Shown: in pieces, positions 12,033-22,026 of the stretch
How the letters are laid out: every line of letters begins with the position of its first letter
Numbering within the stretch: position 1 is the stretch's first letter
Source: Thermobifida cellulosilytica TB100
GTDB taxonomy: Bacteria > Actinomycetota > Actinomycetes > Streptosporangiales > Streptosporangiaceae
NCBI RefSeq assembly: GCF_001517975.1
Contig: NZ_KQ950181.1
Span: forward strand, 18,023-82,022
Direction of reading: 5' to 3'
DNA length: 64,000 nucleotides
Position numbers and translations under genes: made by a program
Notes under the pieces: generated by a model
Told to the model about the DNA's origin: nothing
The model's database searches: none
What the model saw: the letters and a program-made list of their open reading frames with translations, nothing else

Positions 12033-13013
12033 ATGGCGATGACCGGCGTGGTGAAGGACGAGTTGAGCCGACTGACCGTTCTCAAGCCATGCTGCCGCAA
12101 AGCGGAAGTCTCGACGATTCTGCGTTTCACCGGCGGACTGCACCTGGTCGGCGGGCGTATCGTGATCGAGGCCGAGCTCGACACGGGAGCGGCCGCACGC
12201 CGACTGCGCAAGGACGTCTCCGAGGTGTTCGGACACGAGTCCGAGGTGGTGGTCCTGGCCCCCAGCGGTCTGCGCAAGGGCAACCGCTACGTGGTCCGGG
12301 TCATCAAGGACGGCGAGAGCCTGGCCCGCCAGACCGGACTGATCGACAACTACGGCCGCCCGGTGCGCGGCCTGCCCCGCCACGTCGTGGCGGGCGGGGC
12401 GTGCGACGCGGAGTCGGCGTGGCGCGGCGCGTTCATCGCGCACGGCTCGCTCACCGAGCCCGGGCGGTCCATGTCGCTGGAGATCACCTGTCCGGGGCCG
12501 GAGGCGGCGCTGGCCCTGGTGGGCGCGGCCCGGCGGCTCAAGGTGCACGCCAAGGCCCGCGAGGTGCGCGGGGTGGACCGTGTGGTGGTGCGCGACGGCG
12601 ACTCCATCAGCGCGCTGCTGACGCTGCTGGGCGCCCACCAGAGCGTGCTGGCCTGGGAGGAGCGGCGGATGCGCCGCGAGGTCCGGGCCACCGCCAACCG
12701 GCTGGCCAACTTCGACGACGCGAACCTGCGGCGCAGCGCCCGGGCCGCGGTCGCCGCGGGGGCCCGGGTGGAGCGCGCCCTGGAGATCCTCGCCGACGAC
12801 GCTCCCGAGCACCTGGTGGCCGCGGGCAAGCTGCGCCTGGAGCACAAGCAGGCGTCGCTGGAGGAGCTGGGACAGCTCGCCGACCCGCCGCTGACCAAGG
12901 ACGCCATCGCGGGCCGGATCCGGCGCCTGCTGGCCATGGCGGACAAGCGCGCGGCGGATCTGGGCATCCCCAACACCGAGGCGAACCTCACGCCTGACAT
13001 GCTCGTTCCATGA
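12033..13013 (+). CDS. whiA: Sporulation/cell-division regulator WhiA
   Basis: A 326-residue WhiA: two degenerate LAGLIDADG-type halves plus a C-terminal helix-turn-helix. The start [14 protein letters not shown] matches actinobacterial WhiA; the middle contains [21 protein letters not shown]; the C-terminal HTH is around [26 protein letters not shown]. In Streptomyces WhiA works with WhiB to switch on septation genes in aerial hyphae; outside sporulating species it affects division and segregation. The ATG at 12033 is preceded by GGGGGAAGGGG. It is the last gene of the uvrC-rapZ-yvcK-whiA run. Confidence 0.96.
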   Translation: MAMTGVVKDELSRLTVLKPCCRKAEVSTILRFTGGLHLVGGRIVIEAELDTGAAARRLRKDVSEVFGHESEVVVLAPSGLRKGNRYVVRVIKDGESLARQTGLIDNYGRPVRGLPRHVVAGGACDAESAWRGAFIAHGSLTEPGRSMSLEITCPGPEAALALVGAARRLKVHAKAREVRGVDRVVVRDGDSISALLTLLGAHQSVLAWEERRMRREVRATANRLANFDDANLRRSARAAVAAGARVERALEILADDAPEHLVAAGKLRLEHKQASLEELGQLADPPLTKDAIAGRIRRLLAMADKRAADLGIPNTEANLTPDMLVP

Positions 13014-14432
<1,419 letters not shown>

Positions 14433-14537
14433 ACCGCGCCGCCCACGGCACCGGCGACGCCCTCGCACCCGGCACCTCCGCGCCGGCAGGGGGCGTCGCC
14501 GCCCATGTAGACCGCTTCCAGAAAGAGAAGTAGAGAC

Positions 14538-15725
14538 ATGCGGACGATCGAGGACCTCGACGTCGCGGGCAAGCGTGTTTTTGTCCGGGCCGATCTCAAC
14601 GTGCCGCTCGACGGTGAGCGCATCACCGACGACGGCCGCATCCGGGCCAGCCTGCCCACCATCACCAGGCTTCGCGAGCGGGGCGCGCGCGTGATCGTCG
14701 GCGCCCACCTGGGCCGCCCCAAGGGCAAGGTCGACCCCGCCTACTCGCTGCGCCCCGTCGCCGCCCGGCTGGGCGAGCTGCTGGGCACCGAGGTGCGCTT
14801 CGCCACCGACACCGCGGGCGAGTCCGCCCTCGCGGTCAGCCGCGAACTCGCCGACGGCGAGGTCGCCCTGGTGGAGAACCTGCGCTTCGAGCCGGGCGAG
14901 ACCAGCAAGGACGACGCCGAGCGCGGCGCGTTCGCCGACCGGCTGGCCGCGCTGGCCGAGCTGTACGTCGGCGACGGCTTCGGTGCGGTGCACCGCAAGC
15001 ACGCCAGCGTCTACGACCTGCCCAAGCGCCTTCCGCACGCCGCGGGCGGACTGGTGTTCACCGAGGTCGACGTGCTGCGGCGGCTGACCGAGTCCCCGCA
15101 GCGCCCCTACGTGGTGGTGCTGGGCGGCTCCAAGGTCTCCGACAAGCTGGGCGTCATCGACAACCTGCTCAACACCGCCGACCGCATCCTCATCGGCGGC
15201 GGCATGGCCTACACCTTCCTCGCCGCCAAGGGCTACGAGGTCGGCAACAGCCTGCTGGAGCGCGACCAGATCGAGACGGTCAACGGCTACCTGCGCCGCG
15301 CCGAGGAGCGCGGGGTGGAGTTCGTGCTGCCCGTCGACGTGGTGGCCGCGGAGAAGTTCGCCGCCGACGCCGCCCACGACGTGGTCAGCGTCGAGCAGAT
15401 CCCCGCCGACCGGATGGGCCTGGACATCGGCACGGCCTCGGCCAAGCTGTTCGCCGAGAAGCTGGCCGACGCGGCCACGGTGTTCTGGAACGGCCCGATG
15501 GGCGTGTTCGAGATGGAGCCGTACGCCAACGGCACCCGCGCGGTGGCCCAGGCGCTGGCCGACTCCGACGCCTTCACGGTGGTCGGCGGCGGCGACTCGG
15601 CGGCGGCCGTGCGCGCGCTCGGATTCGACGAGAAGGCGTTCGGGCACATCTCCACCGGCGGCGGCGCCAGCCTGGAGTACCTCGAAGGCAAGACCCTGCC
15701 CGGTATCGCGGCACTGGAGGACTAG
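14538..15725 (+). CDS. pgk: Phosphoglycerate kinase
   Basis: Converts 1,3-bisphosphoglycerate plus ADP to 3-phosphoglycerate plus ATP. The 395-residue protein has the signature [15 protein letters not shown] near residue 12, the substrate-binding [10 protein letters not shown], the LRFEPGE hinge region, [13 protein letters not shown] and the C-terminal nucleotide-binding [13 protein letters not shown]...[15 protein letters not shown]. The ATG at 14538 follows AAGAGAAGTAGAG. It lies 105 nt after gap and 7 nt before tpiA, consistent with one transcript. Confidence 0.97.
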   Translation: MRTIEDLDVAGKRVFVRADLNVPLDGERITDDGRIRASLPTITRLRERGARVIVGAHLGRPKGKVDPAYSLRPVAARLGELLGTEVRFATDTAGESALAVSRELADGEVALVENLRFEPGETSKDDAERGAFADRLAALAELYVGDGFGAVHRKHASVYDLPKRLPHAAGGLVFTEVDVLRRLTESPQRPYVVVLGGSKVSDKLGVIDNLLNTADRILIGGGMAYTFLAAKGYEVGNSLLERDQIETVNGYLRRAEERGVEFVLPVDVVAAEKFAADAAHDVVSVEQIPADRMGLDIGTASAKLFAEKLADAATVFWNGPMGVFEMEPYANGTRAVAQALADSDAFTVVGGGDSAAAVRALGFDEKAFGHISTGGGASLEYLEGKTLPGIAALED

Positions 15726-15732
15726 GACGACC

Positions 15733-16518
15733 ATGGCAACCGCCGAACGCAAGCCGCTGATCGCGGGCAACTGGAAGCTGCACAACAACCACCTCGAGGC
15801 CATCGCCCTGGTGCAGAAGCTGGCCTTCGCCCTCAACGACGCCGACTACGACGCGGCGGACATCGCGGTGCTGCCGCCGTTCACCGCCATCCGCAGCGTG
15901 CAGACGCTGGTGGAGGGCGACAAGCTGCGGATCGCCTACGGCGCCCAGGACATCTCCCAGCACGAGAAGGGCGCCTACACCGGCGAGGTGTCCGGCCCGA
16001 TGCTGGCCAAGCTCAACTGCTCCTACGTGCTCGCCGGGCACTCGGAGCGGCGCGAGTACCACCACGAGGACGACGCGATCGTCAACGCGAAGGTCCGGGC
16101 GGCCTTCGCCAGCGGCATCACGCCGATCCTGTGCCTGGGCGAGGGGCTGGACGTCCGCCGCGAGGGGCGCCAGGTCGAGTACACCCTGGCCCAACTGGAG
16201 GGCGCGCTCAAGGGCGTGACCGAGGAGCAGGTCCGCGAGCTGGTCATCGCCTACGAGCCGGTGTGGGCGATCGGCACCGGGGAGGTCGCCACCCCCGAGG
16301 ACGCCCAGGAGGTGTGCGCCGCGCTGCGCGGCCGGATCGCCGGGCTGTACTCCGCCGAGGCCGCGGGGCGCACCCGCATCCTCTACGGCGGCTCGGTCAA
16401 GAGCGGCAACGTCGCGGCGATCATGGCCCAGCCGGACGTCGACGGCGCGCTGGTGGGCGGGGCGAGCCTGCAGGCCGACGAGTTCGTCGCCCTGATCCGC
16501 GCCGCGGTGCAGGGCTGA
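15733..16518 (+). CDS. tpiA: Triose-phosphate isomerase
   Basis: Interconverts dihydroxyacetone phosphate and glyceraldehyde-3-phosphate. The 261-residue TIM barrel shows GNWKLHNN with the catalytic Lys, the electrophilic His in [10 protein letters not shown], the catalytic Glu in [11 protein letters not shown] and the phosphate-binding [11 protein letters not shown] and [10 protein letters not shown]. Slightly longer than the 250-residue norm because of an internal insert typical of actinobacteria. It starts 7 nt after the pgk stop and is followed by a strong hairpin. Confidence 0.97.
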   Translation: MATAERKPLIAGNWKLHNNHLEAIALVQKLAFALNDADYDAADIAVLPPFTAIRSVQTLVEGDKLRIAYGAQDISQHEKGAYTGEVSGPMLAKLNCSYVLAGHSERREYHHEDDAIVNAKVRAAFASGITPILCLGEGLDVRREGRQVEYTLAQLEGALKGVTEEQVRELVIAYEPVWAIGTGEVATPEDAQEVCAALRGRIAGLYSAEAAGRTRILYGGSVKSGNVAAIMAQPDVDGALVGGASLQADEFVALIRAAVQG

Positions 16519-16526
16519 GTCCCGGT

Positions 16527-16564
16527 TGTCGGCGGGCTGCGCCGGAGGCGGCGGCCCGCCGACA
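16527..16564 (+). terminator. Hairpin terminator after tpiA
   Basis: A perfect 11-bp stem (16527-16537 with 16554-16564, TGTCGGCGGGC paired to its complement) with a 16-nt loop, 8 nt after the tpiA stop. There is no T-tract, as is usual in very GC-rich actinomycetes. Confidence 0.6.
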
Positions 16565-16726
16565 CGCGGTTCCGGGGGTTTCGCTCAGGAGCGGCTCTGG
16601 GGCCTACTGTGTCGGGGGTAAAATCAGGTAATGTTCCCGATACCCTGTCCGGGTTCTCGCTTTCTCGCAGGTGTGCGGGTCTGGACGGGAGTTCTGGTCG
16701 TTCGGATTCCCCCTCGTCGGGGTTGA

Positions 16727-16981
16727 GTGACGGGTGAGCGTGTGATTATCGTCGGTCTTTCCATTGCCCTGATGATCGTCAGCGTCCTGATGATCATGCT
16801 GGTGCTGCTCCACAAGGGCAAAGGCGGTGGCCTCTCCGACCTGTTCGGCGGCGGCGTCACCTCCTCCCTCGGAGGATCCTCGGTGGTCGAGCGCAACCTC
16901 GACCGGCTGACCGTTGCCACCGGTCTGGTGTGGACCGTCGGCATCGTCGCGCTCGGCCTGCTCATCCTCCGTCAGGGCTAG
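16727..16981 (+). CDS. secG: Preprotein translocase subunit SecG
   Basis: A small 84-residue membrane subunit of the SecYEG channel. Two transmembrane helices (about residues 6-25 and 62-81) bracket the conserved cytoplasmic loop LLHKGKGGGLSDLFGGG...SVVERNLDRLT. The start is uncertain between GTG at 16727 and GTG at 16742; the first is listed. Its place after tpiA and before an RbpA-family gene is the usual actinobacterial arrangement. Confidence 0.92.
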   Translation: MTGERVIIVGLSIALMIVSVLMIMLVLLHKGKGGGLSDLFGGGVTSSLGGSSVVERNLDRLTVATGLVWTVGIVALGLLILRQG

Positions 16982-17095
16982 TCCACAGCATCGCGATCCT
17001 GCGCCCGCAGGCCCCGGGCATGCGCGCTCGGTGCTGTGCGTTCCGCGGAGCGTGCGACAGCGTCCCCGGGGCACATCACGCTGAAGGAGTTTTTC

Positions 17096-17467
17096 GTGGG
17101 TAGTGGCAGTGCCATCCGCGGTAGTCGTGTCGGTGCCGGCCCGATGGGCGAGGCCGAGCGCGGTGAGGCGGCGCCGCGGATTCGTGTCGCGTTCTACTGT
17201 GCCAACAAGCACGAAGTGGTTCCGAGCTTCTCGCACGAGGCTCAGGTCCCGGACGAATGGGACTGCCCCCGTTGCGGTTTCCCCGCGGGTAAGGACCCGG
17301 AGAACCCCCCGGCTCCCCCGAAGACCGAGCCCTACAAGACCCACCTGGCCTACGTGAAGGAGCGGCGCAGCGACGCCGACGGCCAGGCCATTCTGGAAGA
17401 GGCGCTGGCCAAGCTGCGTGCCGAGCGAGCCGCGATGTCGGCCGCCTTCAAGCCTCTGAACGACTGA
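17096..17467 (+). CDS. rbpA: RbpA-family RNA polymerase-binding protein
   Basis: A 123-residue protein of family PF13397. It starts GSGSAIRGSRVGAGPMGEAERG, has a zinc-ribbon-like centre (CANKHE...CPRCG), and a C-terminal part YKTHLAYVKERRSDADGQ resembling the sigma-interacting domain of RbpA. RbpA binds RNA polymerase and the group 1/2 sigma factor and stimulates transcription initiation in actinobacteria. Many actinomycetes carry two members of this family; this one is the secG-linked type, which differs from the best-studied RbpA sequence, so the symbol is by family. The GTG at 17096 has AAGGAG 8 nt upstream. A strong terminator follows. Confidence 0.85.
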   Translation: MGSGSAIRGSRVGAGPMGEAERGEAAPRIRVAFYCANKHEVVPSFSHEAQVPDEWDCPRCGFPAGKDPENPPAPPKTEPYKTHLAYVKERRSDADGQAILEEALAKLRAERAAMSAAFKPLND

Positions 17468-17549
17468 AGCTCCGGTGAGGAAGCCCTCGCCGGAGGGTGA
17501 CGGCCCGGGCGGCCTGCCCGCCTCCCCTCCCGCGTGGAGCACAGCACCA

Positions 17550-17588
17550 CGGCGAAGCCCCCGCGTATCGGACGCGGGGGCTTCGCCG
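17550..17588 (+). terminator. Strong hairpin terminator after the rbpA-family gene
   Basis: A perfect 17-bp stem (17550-17566 with 17572-17588) closes a 5-nt ATCGG loop. It ends the secG/rbpA unit and separates the conserved block from the accessory block. There is no U-tract. Confidence 0.8.
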
Positions 17589-17632
17589 TGTCCGGAGCCG
17601 GTCACGGGAGGGGTGGAGCATTGCCGGAATAA

Positions 17633-17648
17633 AGTTTAAATTTCAACT
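17633..17648. promoter_or_regulatory. AT-rich palindrome upstream of the mhq-like pair
   Basis: AGTTTAAATTTCAACT is a 16-bp palindrome with 14 of 16 symmetric positions, 44 nt before the dioxygenase start. Its A+T richness stands out in GC-rich surroundings. It looks like a MarR-type operator; B. subtilis mhq genes are controlled by the MarR-family repressor MhqR. No regulator gene is adjacent. Confidence 0.5.
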
Positions 17649-17691
17649 GTTTGTGCGGTGTAGACAGGCCGCCCGGACCAGGAGGAGCGCC

Positions 17692-18642
17692 ATGAGCGTA
17701 CGCCCCGCAGGAATCCACCACGTCACCGCGATCGCCGGAGACCCGCTCGCCAACGCCGACTTCTACCGCAACGTGCTGGGCATGCGGCTGGTCAAGCAGA
17801 CGGTCAACTTCGACTCGCCCGACACCTACCACCTGTACTACGGCGACCGCGCGGGCAACCCGGGCACCGTCATGACGTTCTTCCCCTGGCCGGAGGCGCC
17901 CCGGGGACGGCTCGGCGCGGGCCAGGCCACCGTCACCTCCTTCTCCGTGCCCGAAGGATCGCTCGGCTGGTGGCAGCGGCACCTGGCGGCACTGGGGGTG
18001 CCCGCCAGCCGTCCCGCCGAGCGGATCGGGGAGGACGTGCTGAGCCTGCGCGACCCCGACGGCCTCGTCCTCGAACTGGTGGCCAGCCCCGACCACCACG
18101 ACACCGACCCCTGGGACGGCGGCGGCGTCCCGGCCGAGCACGCCGTCCGCGGCATCCGCGCGGTCACCCTCACCGAACGCAACCCCGAGCCCACCGCCGC
18201 CATGCTCCAGGAGCAGCTCGGCTTCACCCTGACCGAGGAGGAGGGCGACCGCCTGCGCTTCCGCACCGGCGCCGCGGGGGAGGCCGTCGGCACCGTCCTG
18301 GACGTCGTCGCCGCGCCCACCGCCCGCATCGGGGAGGTCGCCGTGGGCACCGTGCACCACGTCGCCTACCGCGCCCCCGACCAGCAGGTCCAGCTCGACT
18401 GGCGGCGGGAGCTGCTGGAGGCGGGCGTGCGCGTGACCGAGGTACGCGACCGCTCCTACTTCACCTCGATCTACTTCCGCGAACCCGGAGGGGTGCTGCT
18501 GGAGATCGCCACCGACGGCCCCGGGTTCGACTACGACGAGCCGCTGCTGGAGCTGGGCCGCAGGCTCCGGCTGCCGCCGTGGCTGGAGCCCCGGCGCGAC
18601 CAGATCCTGCGGGCCCTGCCCGAACTGACGATCCCGGAGTGA
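17692..18642 (+). CDS. Ring-cleaving dioxygenase, VOC superfamily (MhqO/MhqE-like)
   Basis: A 316-residue protein of two glyoxalase/extradiol-dioxygenase (VOC) modules. The N-terminal module runs HHVTAIAGDPLANADFYRNVLGMRLVKQTVNFD; the C-terminal one includes VGTVHHVAYRAPD and YFREPGGVLLEIATDGPGF. Metal ligands would be the His of each HHV motif and the Glu of LLEIATDGPGF. It strongly resembles MhqO/MhqE, which in Bacillus detoxify hydroquinones and catechols. The ATG at 17692 has a perfect AGGAGG 6 nt upstream. The next gene is an MhqD-like esterase 3 nt away, so the two form a pair like B. subtilis mhqED. Confidence 0.85.
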   Translation: MSVRPAGIHHVTAIAGDPLANADFYRNVLGMRLVKQTVNFDSPDTYHLYYGDRAGNPGTVMTFFPWPEAPRGRLGAGQATVTSFSVPEGSLGWWQRHLAALGVPASRPAERIGEDVLSLRDPDGLVLELVASPDHHDTDPWDGGGVPAEHAVRGIRAVTLTERNPEPTAAMLQEQLGFTLTEEEGDRLRFRTGAAGEAVGTVLDVVAAPTARIGEVAVGTVHHVAYRAPDQQVQLDWRRELLEAGVRVTEVRDRSYFTSIYFREPGGVLLEIATDGPGFDYDEPLLELGRRLRLPPWLEPRRDQILRALPELTIPE

Positions 18643-18645
18643 CCG

Positions 18646-19275
18646 TTGACCGATCTCGGCTTCACCCACGTGTTCCGCCCGGCAACGCGGCCCGGCGCGC
18701 CCACCCTGCTCCTGCTGCACGGCACCGGAGCCGACGAGTACGACCTGCTGGGCCTGGGACACTCCCTGGCCCCCGGCGCTGCGCTGCTGTCGCCGCGCGG
18801 CCGGGTCGACGAGAACGGCGCCGCCCGCTGGTTCCGCCGCCTGCGCGAGGGCGTCTTCGACGTCGACGACGTCGTCGCCCGCGCCGCCGAACTGGCCGGT
18901 TTCGTGCGCGCGGCCACCGCCGCCTACGACCTGGACCCCGCGTCCGTGACCGCCGTCGGCTTCTCCAACGGGGCGAACATGGCCGCGGCGACCCTGCTGC
19001 TCCACCCGGGCCTGCTGCGCCGGGCGGCCCTGTTCGCGGCCGCCGCGCCGTTGCAGGGACGCCCGCTCCCCGCGGCCGACCTCACCGGTGTCCAGGTGTT
19101 TCTCAGCGCGGGGGCAGCCGATTCCCTCACGCCCCTCGAACAGGCTCGCCTCTTGGCCGAACAACTGCGACAATGCTCAGCGGTCGTGCAGATGCACGAG
19201 CACCCGGGTGGGCACGGCCTCCCCCCGGAGGCTCTGCACCGGGCCCGGCAGTGGTTCGCCGCGACCACGAGGTAG
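18646..19275 (+). CDS. Phospholipase/carboxylesterase family hydrolase (MhqD-like)
   Basis: A 209-residue alpha/beta hydrolase. The oxyanion-side motif is LLLLHGTGADEYDL, the nucleophile elbow is GFSNGAN (Ser), the acid is likely Asp in SAGAADSLTP and the base is His in HPGGHGLPPE. The family (PF02230) includes MhqD, which accompanies the quinone-inducible dioxygenases. Start codon TTG at 18646 lies 3 nt after the dioxygenase stop, implying translational coupling. Substrate unknown. A strong hairpin follows. Confidence 0.82.
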   Translation: MTDLGFTHVFRPATRPGAPTLLLLHGTGADEYDLLGLGHSLAPGAALLSPRGRVDENGAARWFRRLREGVFDVDDVVARAAELAGFVRAATAAYDLDPASVTAVGFSNGANMAAATLLLHPGLLRRAALFAAAAPLQGRPLPAADLTGVQVFLSAGAADSLTPLEQARLLAEQLRQCSAVVQMHEHPGGHGLPPEALHRARQWFAATTR

Positions 19276-19312
19276 ACCTTTCTCACACTGTGCGTGTCCG
19301 TCCCACGCACAC

Positions 19313-19353
19313 CGGCGGGCGCCCACCGAATCCGTCCTGGTGGGCGCCCGCCG
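19313..19353 (+). terminator. Hairpin terminator after the mhq-like pair
   Basis: A perfect 15-bp stem (19313-19327 with 19339-19353) with an 11-nt loop, 37 nt downstream of the hydrolase stop. A second small hairpin, CCTCGC/GCGAGG, follows at 19396-19410. Confidence 0.75.
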
Positions 19354-19570
19354 CGCTGCGGGGCACGGAGCCGGGGAGGGGAGTGCGGCAGTGCGCCTCG
19401 CAAGGCGAGGTGCTACGACTGGAGGGGGGCGCCCGAAAGAGCGGAGAACCGTAGCGGCGCGGCCGGTACGGGAGCTCGCTTTCCCGGAGTGACCGGTTCG
19501 GGAGACTTGGGGAGGCGGTGCACGCCGCCCAGCCCGACAGTCAGAACCCAGTGACGATGAGGAGCGACCC

Positions 19571-20794
19571 GTGAGCGACACCTTCGACCGGTTGTGGGCC
19601 GGTCTCGCCCCGCTGGGACGCGACCGCACCACAGGCGGCTACCGGCGCCTCTCCTGGACGCCGGTCGACGCCGAGCTTCGGGCCTGGTTCGCCGGAGAGG
19701 CCGACGCCCGGGGGATGACCGTGGAGACCGACCGCAACGGCAACCTGTGGGCCTGGCTGGGCGAGCCCGGCCCCGACGCCGTCGTCACCGGGTCGCACCT
19801 GGACTCGGTCCCCAACGGGGGAGGATTCGACGGCCCCCTCGGCGTGGTCAGCGCACTGGCCGCCGTCGACGAGCTCAACCGGCGCGGACTGCGCCCCCGG
19901 CGCCCCCTGGCCATTGTCGTCTTCGTCGAGGAGGAGGGCGCCCGCTTCGGCGTGCCCAGGCTCGGATCGCGCCTGCTCACCGGGGCCATCACCGCCGACC
20001 GTGCCCGCGGCCTCACCGACTCCGACGGCGTCACCTGGGCGCGGGCCATGGCCGATGCCGGCCTGGACCCCGACCGCATGGGCGCCGACCCCGACCGCCT
20101 CTCCCGTATCGGCGTCTTCGTGGAGCTCCACATCGAGCAGGGGCGCTCCCTGGCCCGCCACGGCGCCCCGGTGGGGGTGGCCGCCACGGTCTGGCCGCAC
20201 GGCCGGTGGCGCCTGGACTTCTCCGGCCAGGCCGACCACGCCGGGACCACCCGCATCGCCGACCGCAACGACCCCATGCTGCCGTTCGCGGAGACGGTCG
20301 CCGCGGTGCGCCGCGCCGCCGTCGAGCACGACGCCGTGGCCACCATCGGCCGGGTGTGGCTGAGCCCCAACACCAGCAACTCGATCCCCTCCAGGGTGCG
20401 CGCCTGGCTGGACGCGCGCGCCCCGCAGGAGGCCGCACTGCGCGCGGTCGTCGCCGGGGTGGACACGGCGGCCCGCCTCGCCGCGGCCCAGCACGGGGTC
20501 AGCCTGAGCAACTTCCAGGAGTCCTTCTTCCCCCGCGTGGACTTCCCCCGCGACCTGTGCCACCGGCTGGCCGCCCTCGTCGGAGGGGAGGACACGCCCG
20601 CACCCCTGCTGTCCACCGGGGCCGGACACGACGCGGCCATCCTCGCCTCGGCGGTGCCCGCCACCATGCTCTTCGTGCGCAACCCCACCGGCATCTCCCA
20701 CGCCCCCGAGGAGCGCGCCGACCCCGCCGACTGCCATGCCGGGGTCACCGCGCTCACCGAGGTCCTCGCCGACCTCACCGACGCCAAGAGTTGA
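19571..20794 (+). CDS. M20-family amidohydrolase (allantoate amidohydrolase / N-carbamoyl-L-amino acid hydrolase type)
   Basis: A 407-residue binuclear metallohydrolase of the AllC/HyuC group, which splits ureido bonds such as those in allantoate or N-carbamoyl-amino acids. Metal-binding blocks are visible: GSHLDSVPNGGGFDGPLG (His, Asp), VEEEGARFG (Glu pair), ELHIEQGR (His) and GISHAPEERAD (C-terminal His). The dimerisation domain is around residues 210-330 (GQADHAGTTRIADRNDP). Start GTG at 19571 follows GAGGAG. No other purine- or hydantoin-degradation gene is adjacent, so the exact substrate stays open. Confidence 0.85.
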   Translation: MSDTFDRLWAGLAPLGRDRTTGGYRRLSWTPVDAELRAWFAGEADARGMTVETDRNGNLWAWLGEPGPDAVVTGSHLDSVPNGGGFDGPLGVVSALAAVDELNRRGLRPRRPLAIVVFVEEEGARFGVPRLGSRLLTGAITADRARGLTDSDGVTWARAMADAGLDPDRMGADPDRLSRIGVFVELHIEQGRSLARHGAPVGVAATVWPHGRWRLDFSGQADHAGTTRIADRNDPMLPFAETVAAVRRAAVEHDAVATIGRVWLSPNTSNSIPSRVRAWLDARAPQEAALRAVVAGVDTAARLAAAQHGVSLSNFQESFFPRVDFPRDLCHRLAALVGGEDTPAPLLSTGAGHDAAILASAVPATMLFVRNPTGISHAPEERADPADCHAGVTALTEVLADLTDAKS

Positions 20795-20837
20795 CGGCCC
20801 CCGTCGGCGGGCGCGCAGCCGAGCTTCGCCCGCCTCT

Positions 20838-20849
20838 TACACCCGTGTA
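20838..20849. promoter_or_regulatory. Short inverted repeat before the ACT-GNAT gene
   Basis: TACACCCGTGTA has perfect 5-bp arms around a CC centre, about 70 nt upstream of the start. It may be an operator or part of the promoter; nothing else supports it. Confidence 0.25.
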
Positions 20850-20916
20850 GTGCGTCGGAAACATCCGCTGCCGAGACTGGGCGACCGAGGCTGGAAGGGT
20901 CCAGGGGGTGGTGGAG

Positions 20917-22017
20917 ATGAGTCTGTGGCGCATCCGCGTGGCGGTCGACGACCGTCCCGGCGAGCTGGCCAGGATCGTCCAGGTCATGGCCGACCACGGG
21001 GGCAACGTCGCGGGGGTGTCCATCCACACCGATGCTGTCGGAGCGGTCGACGAGTTCATCGTCGACGTTCCCGGATCCCACCACCGCCTGGTCGCCGACC
21101 TCGCCGCGCGCAGCCGCGACGGCGACGTCCTGGCGGTGCCCGCCGCCCCCCGCGACGTGGGCGACGACGTCACCCGTTCGCTGCTGCTCACCGCACGGCT
21201 GCGCTCGGAGCCGAACCGGCTGCCCGAGGCGCTGCGGGAGCTCCTGGGCGCCGACGAGGCCCGCTGGACCACCCTCGGCACGCCCGTCCCCGACTTCCCC
21301 GAGGAGCCCGAGAGCGTCCTGCTGGTCCCGGTGGGACCGCTGCGCGCGGTCCGCCTGCGCCGCGTGGACCGCCCCTTCACCTGGACGGAGTCGGCCCGCG
21401 CCGACGCCCTGGTGCGGTCGGTGCTGCCGCCCACCGGGCCGGCGCCCACCCGGGGGACGGTCGTCACCCACCGCGGCACCGAGCTGTTCGTCTGGCAGGT
21501 CGGCCCGGAGGACTCCGAAGCGCTGCAACGCCTGCACCGGCGCTCCTCCGCCGAGACGAAGCGCCGCCGCTACCTGTCAGCGGTCGACGAGCTGAGCGCC
21601 CGGCTGCTCAACGTCTTCTGCGACCGGGAGCGCGGACTCACCCTCGCCGCCCGGCCCATGAACGGGGACCAGCCGGTCGCGCTGGCACACCTGATGTACA
21701 CGATGGACCCGGGCGTCGGCGAGATCGCGTTCCTGGTGGAGGACGTCTGGCAGGGCAACGGCATCGGCACCTGCATGGCCCGGGTGCTCACCGCCATCGC
21801 CGCCGACTGGGGGCTGGCCGAGGTGCGCGCCGAGACCCTGCCCGGCAACGAGCCGATGCAGCGGATCATGCGGCGGCTGGGTGCGACCGTCTCCCCGCCC
21901 CGCGGCGGCGTCGTCCAGGCCCGCATGCCGGTCGCGGGCACTGTGCCGTCCCGGCGGCCGGGACGGCTGATGACGCTGCTCGGCCAGGCGGGCGCTCCGG
22001 GCAACACGTACCTGTAG
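20917..22017 (+). CDS. ACT domain - GNAT acetyltransferase fusion protein
   Basis: A 366-residue two-part protein. The N-terminal part (residues 1-75, WRIRVAVDDRPGELARIVQVMADHGGNVAGVS) has the beta-alpha-beta pattern and DRPGELARI...GGNV signature of an ACT ligand-binding domain. The C-terminal part (residues 185-335) is a GNAT fold: LHRRSSAETKRRRYL, then GEIAFLVEDVWQGNGIGTCMARVL as the acetyl-CoA pyrophosphate loop (QGNGIG) and AETLPGNEPMQRIMRRLGA. ACT domains usually bind amino acids, suggesting an acetyltransferase allosterically tuned by an amino acid. Fused acetyltransferases are known in actinobacteria for protein-lysine acetylation, but the target here is unknown. GTG codons at 20908 and 20911 are alternative starts. 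Confidence 0.8.
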   Translation: MSLWRIRVAVDDRPGELARIVQVMADHGGNVAGVSIHTDAVGAVDEFIVDVPGSHHRLVADLAARSRDGDVLAVPAAPRDVGDDVTRSLLLTARLRSEPNRLPEALRELLGADEARWTTLGTPVPDFPEEPESVLLVPVGPLRAVRLRRVDRPFTWTESARADALVRSVLPPTGPAPTRGTVVTHRGTELFVWQVGPEDSEALQRLHRRSSAETKRRRYLSAVDELSARLLNVFCDRERGLTLAARPMNGDQPVALAHLMYTMDPGVGEIAFLVEDVWQGNGIGTCMARVLTAIAADWGLAEVRAETLPGNEPMQRIMRRLGATVSPPRGGVVQARMPVAGTVPSRRPGRLMTLLGQAGAPGNTYL

Positions 22018-22026
22018 GCGAGCCGC

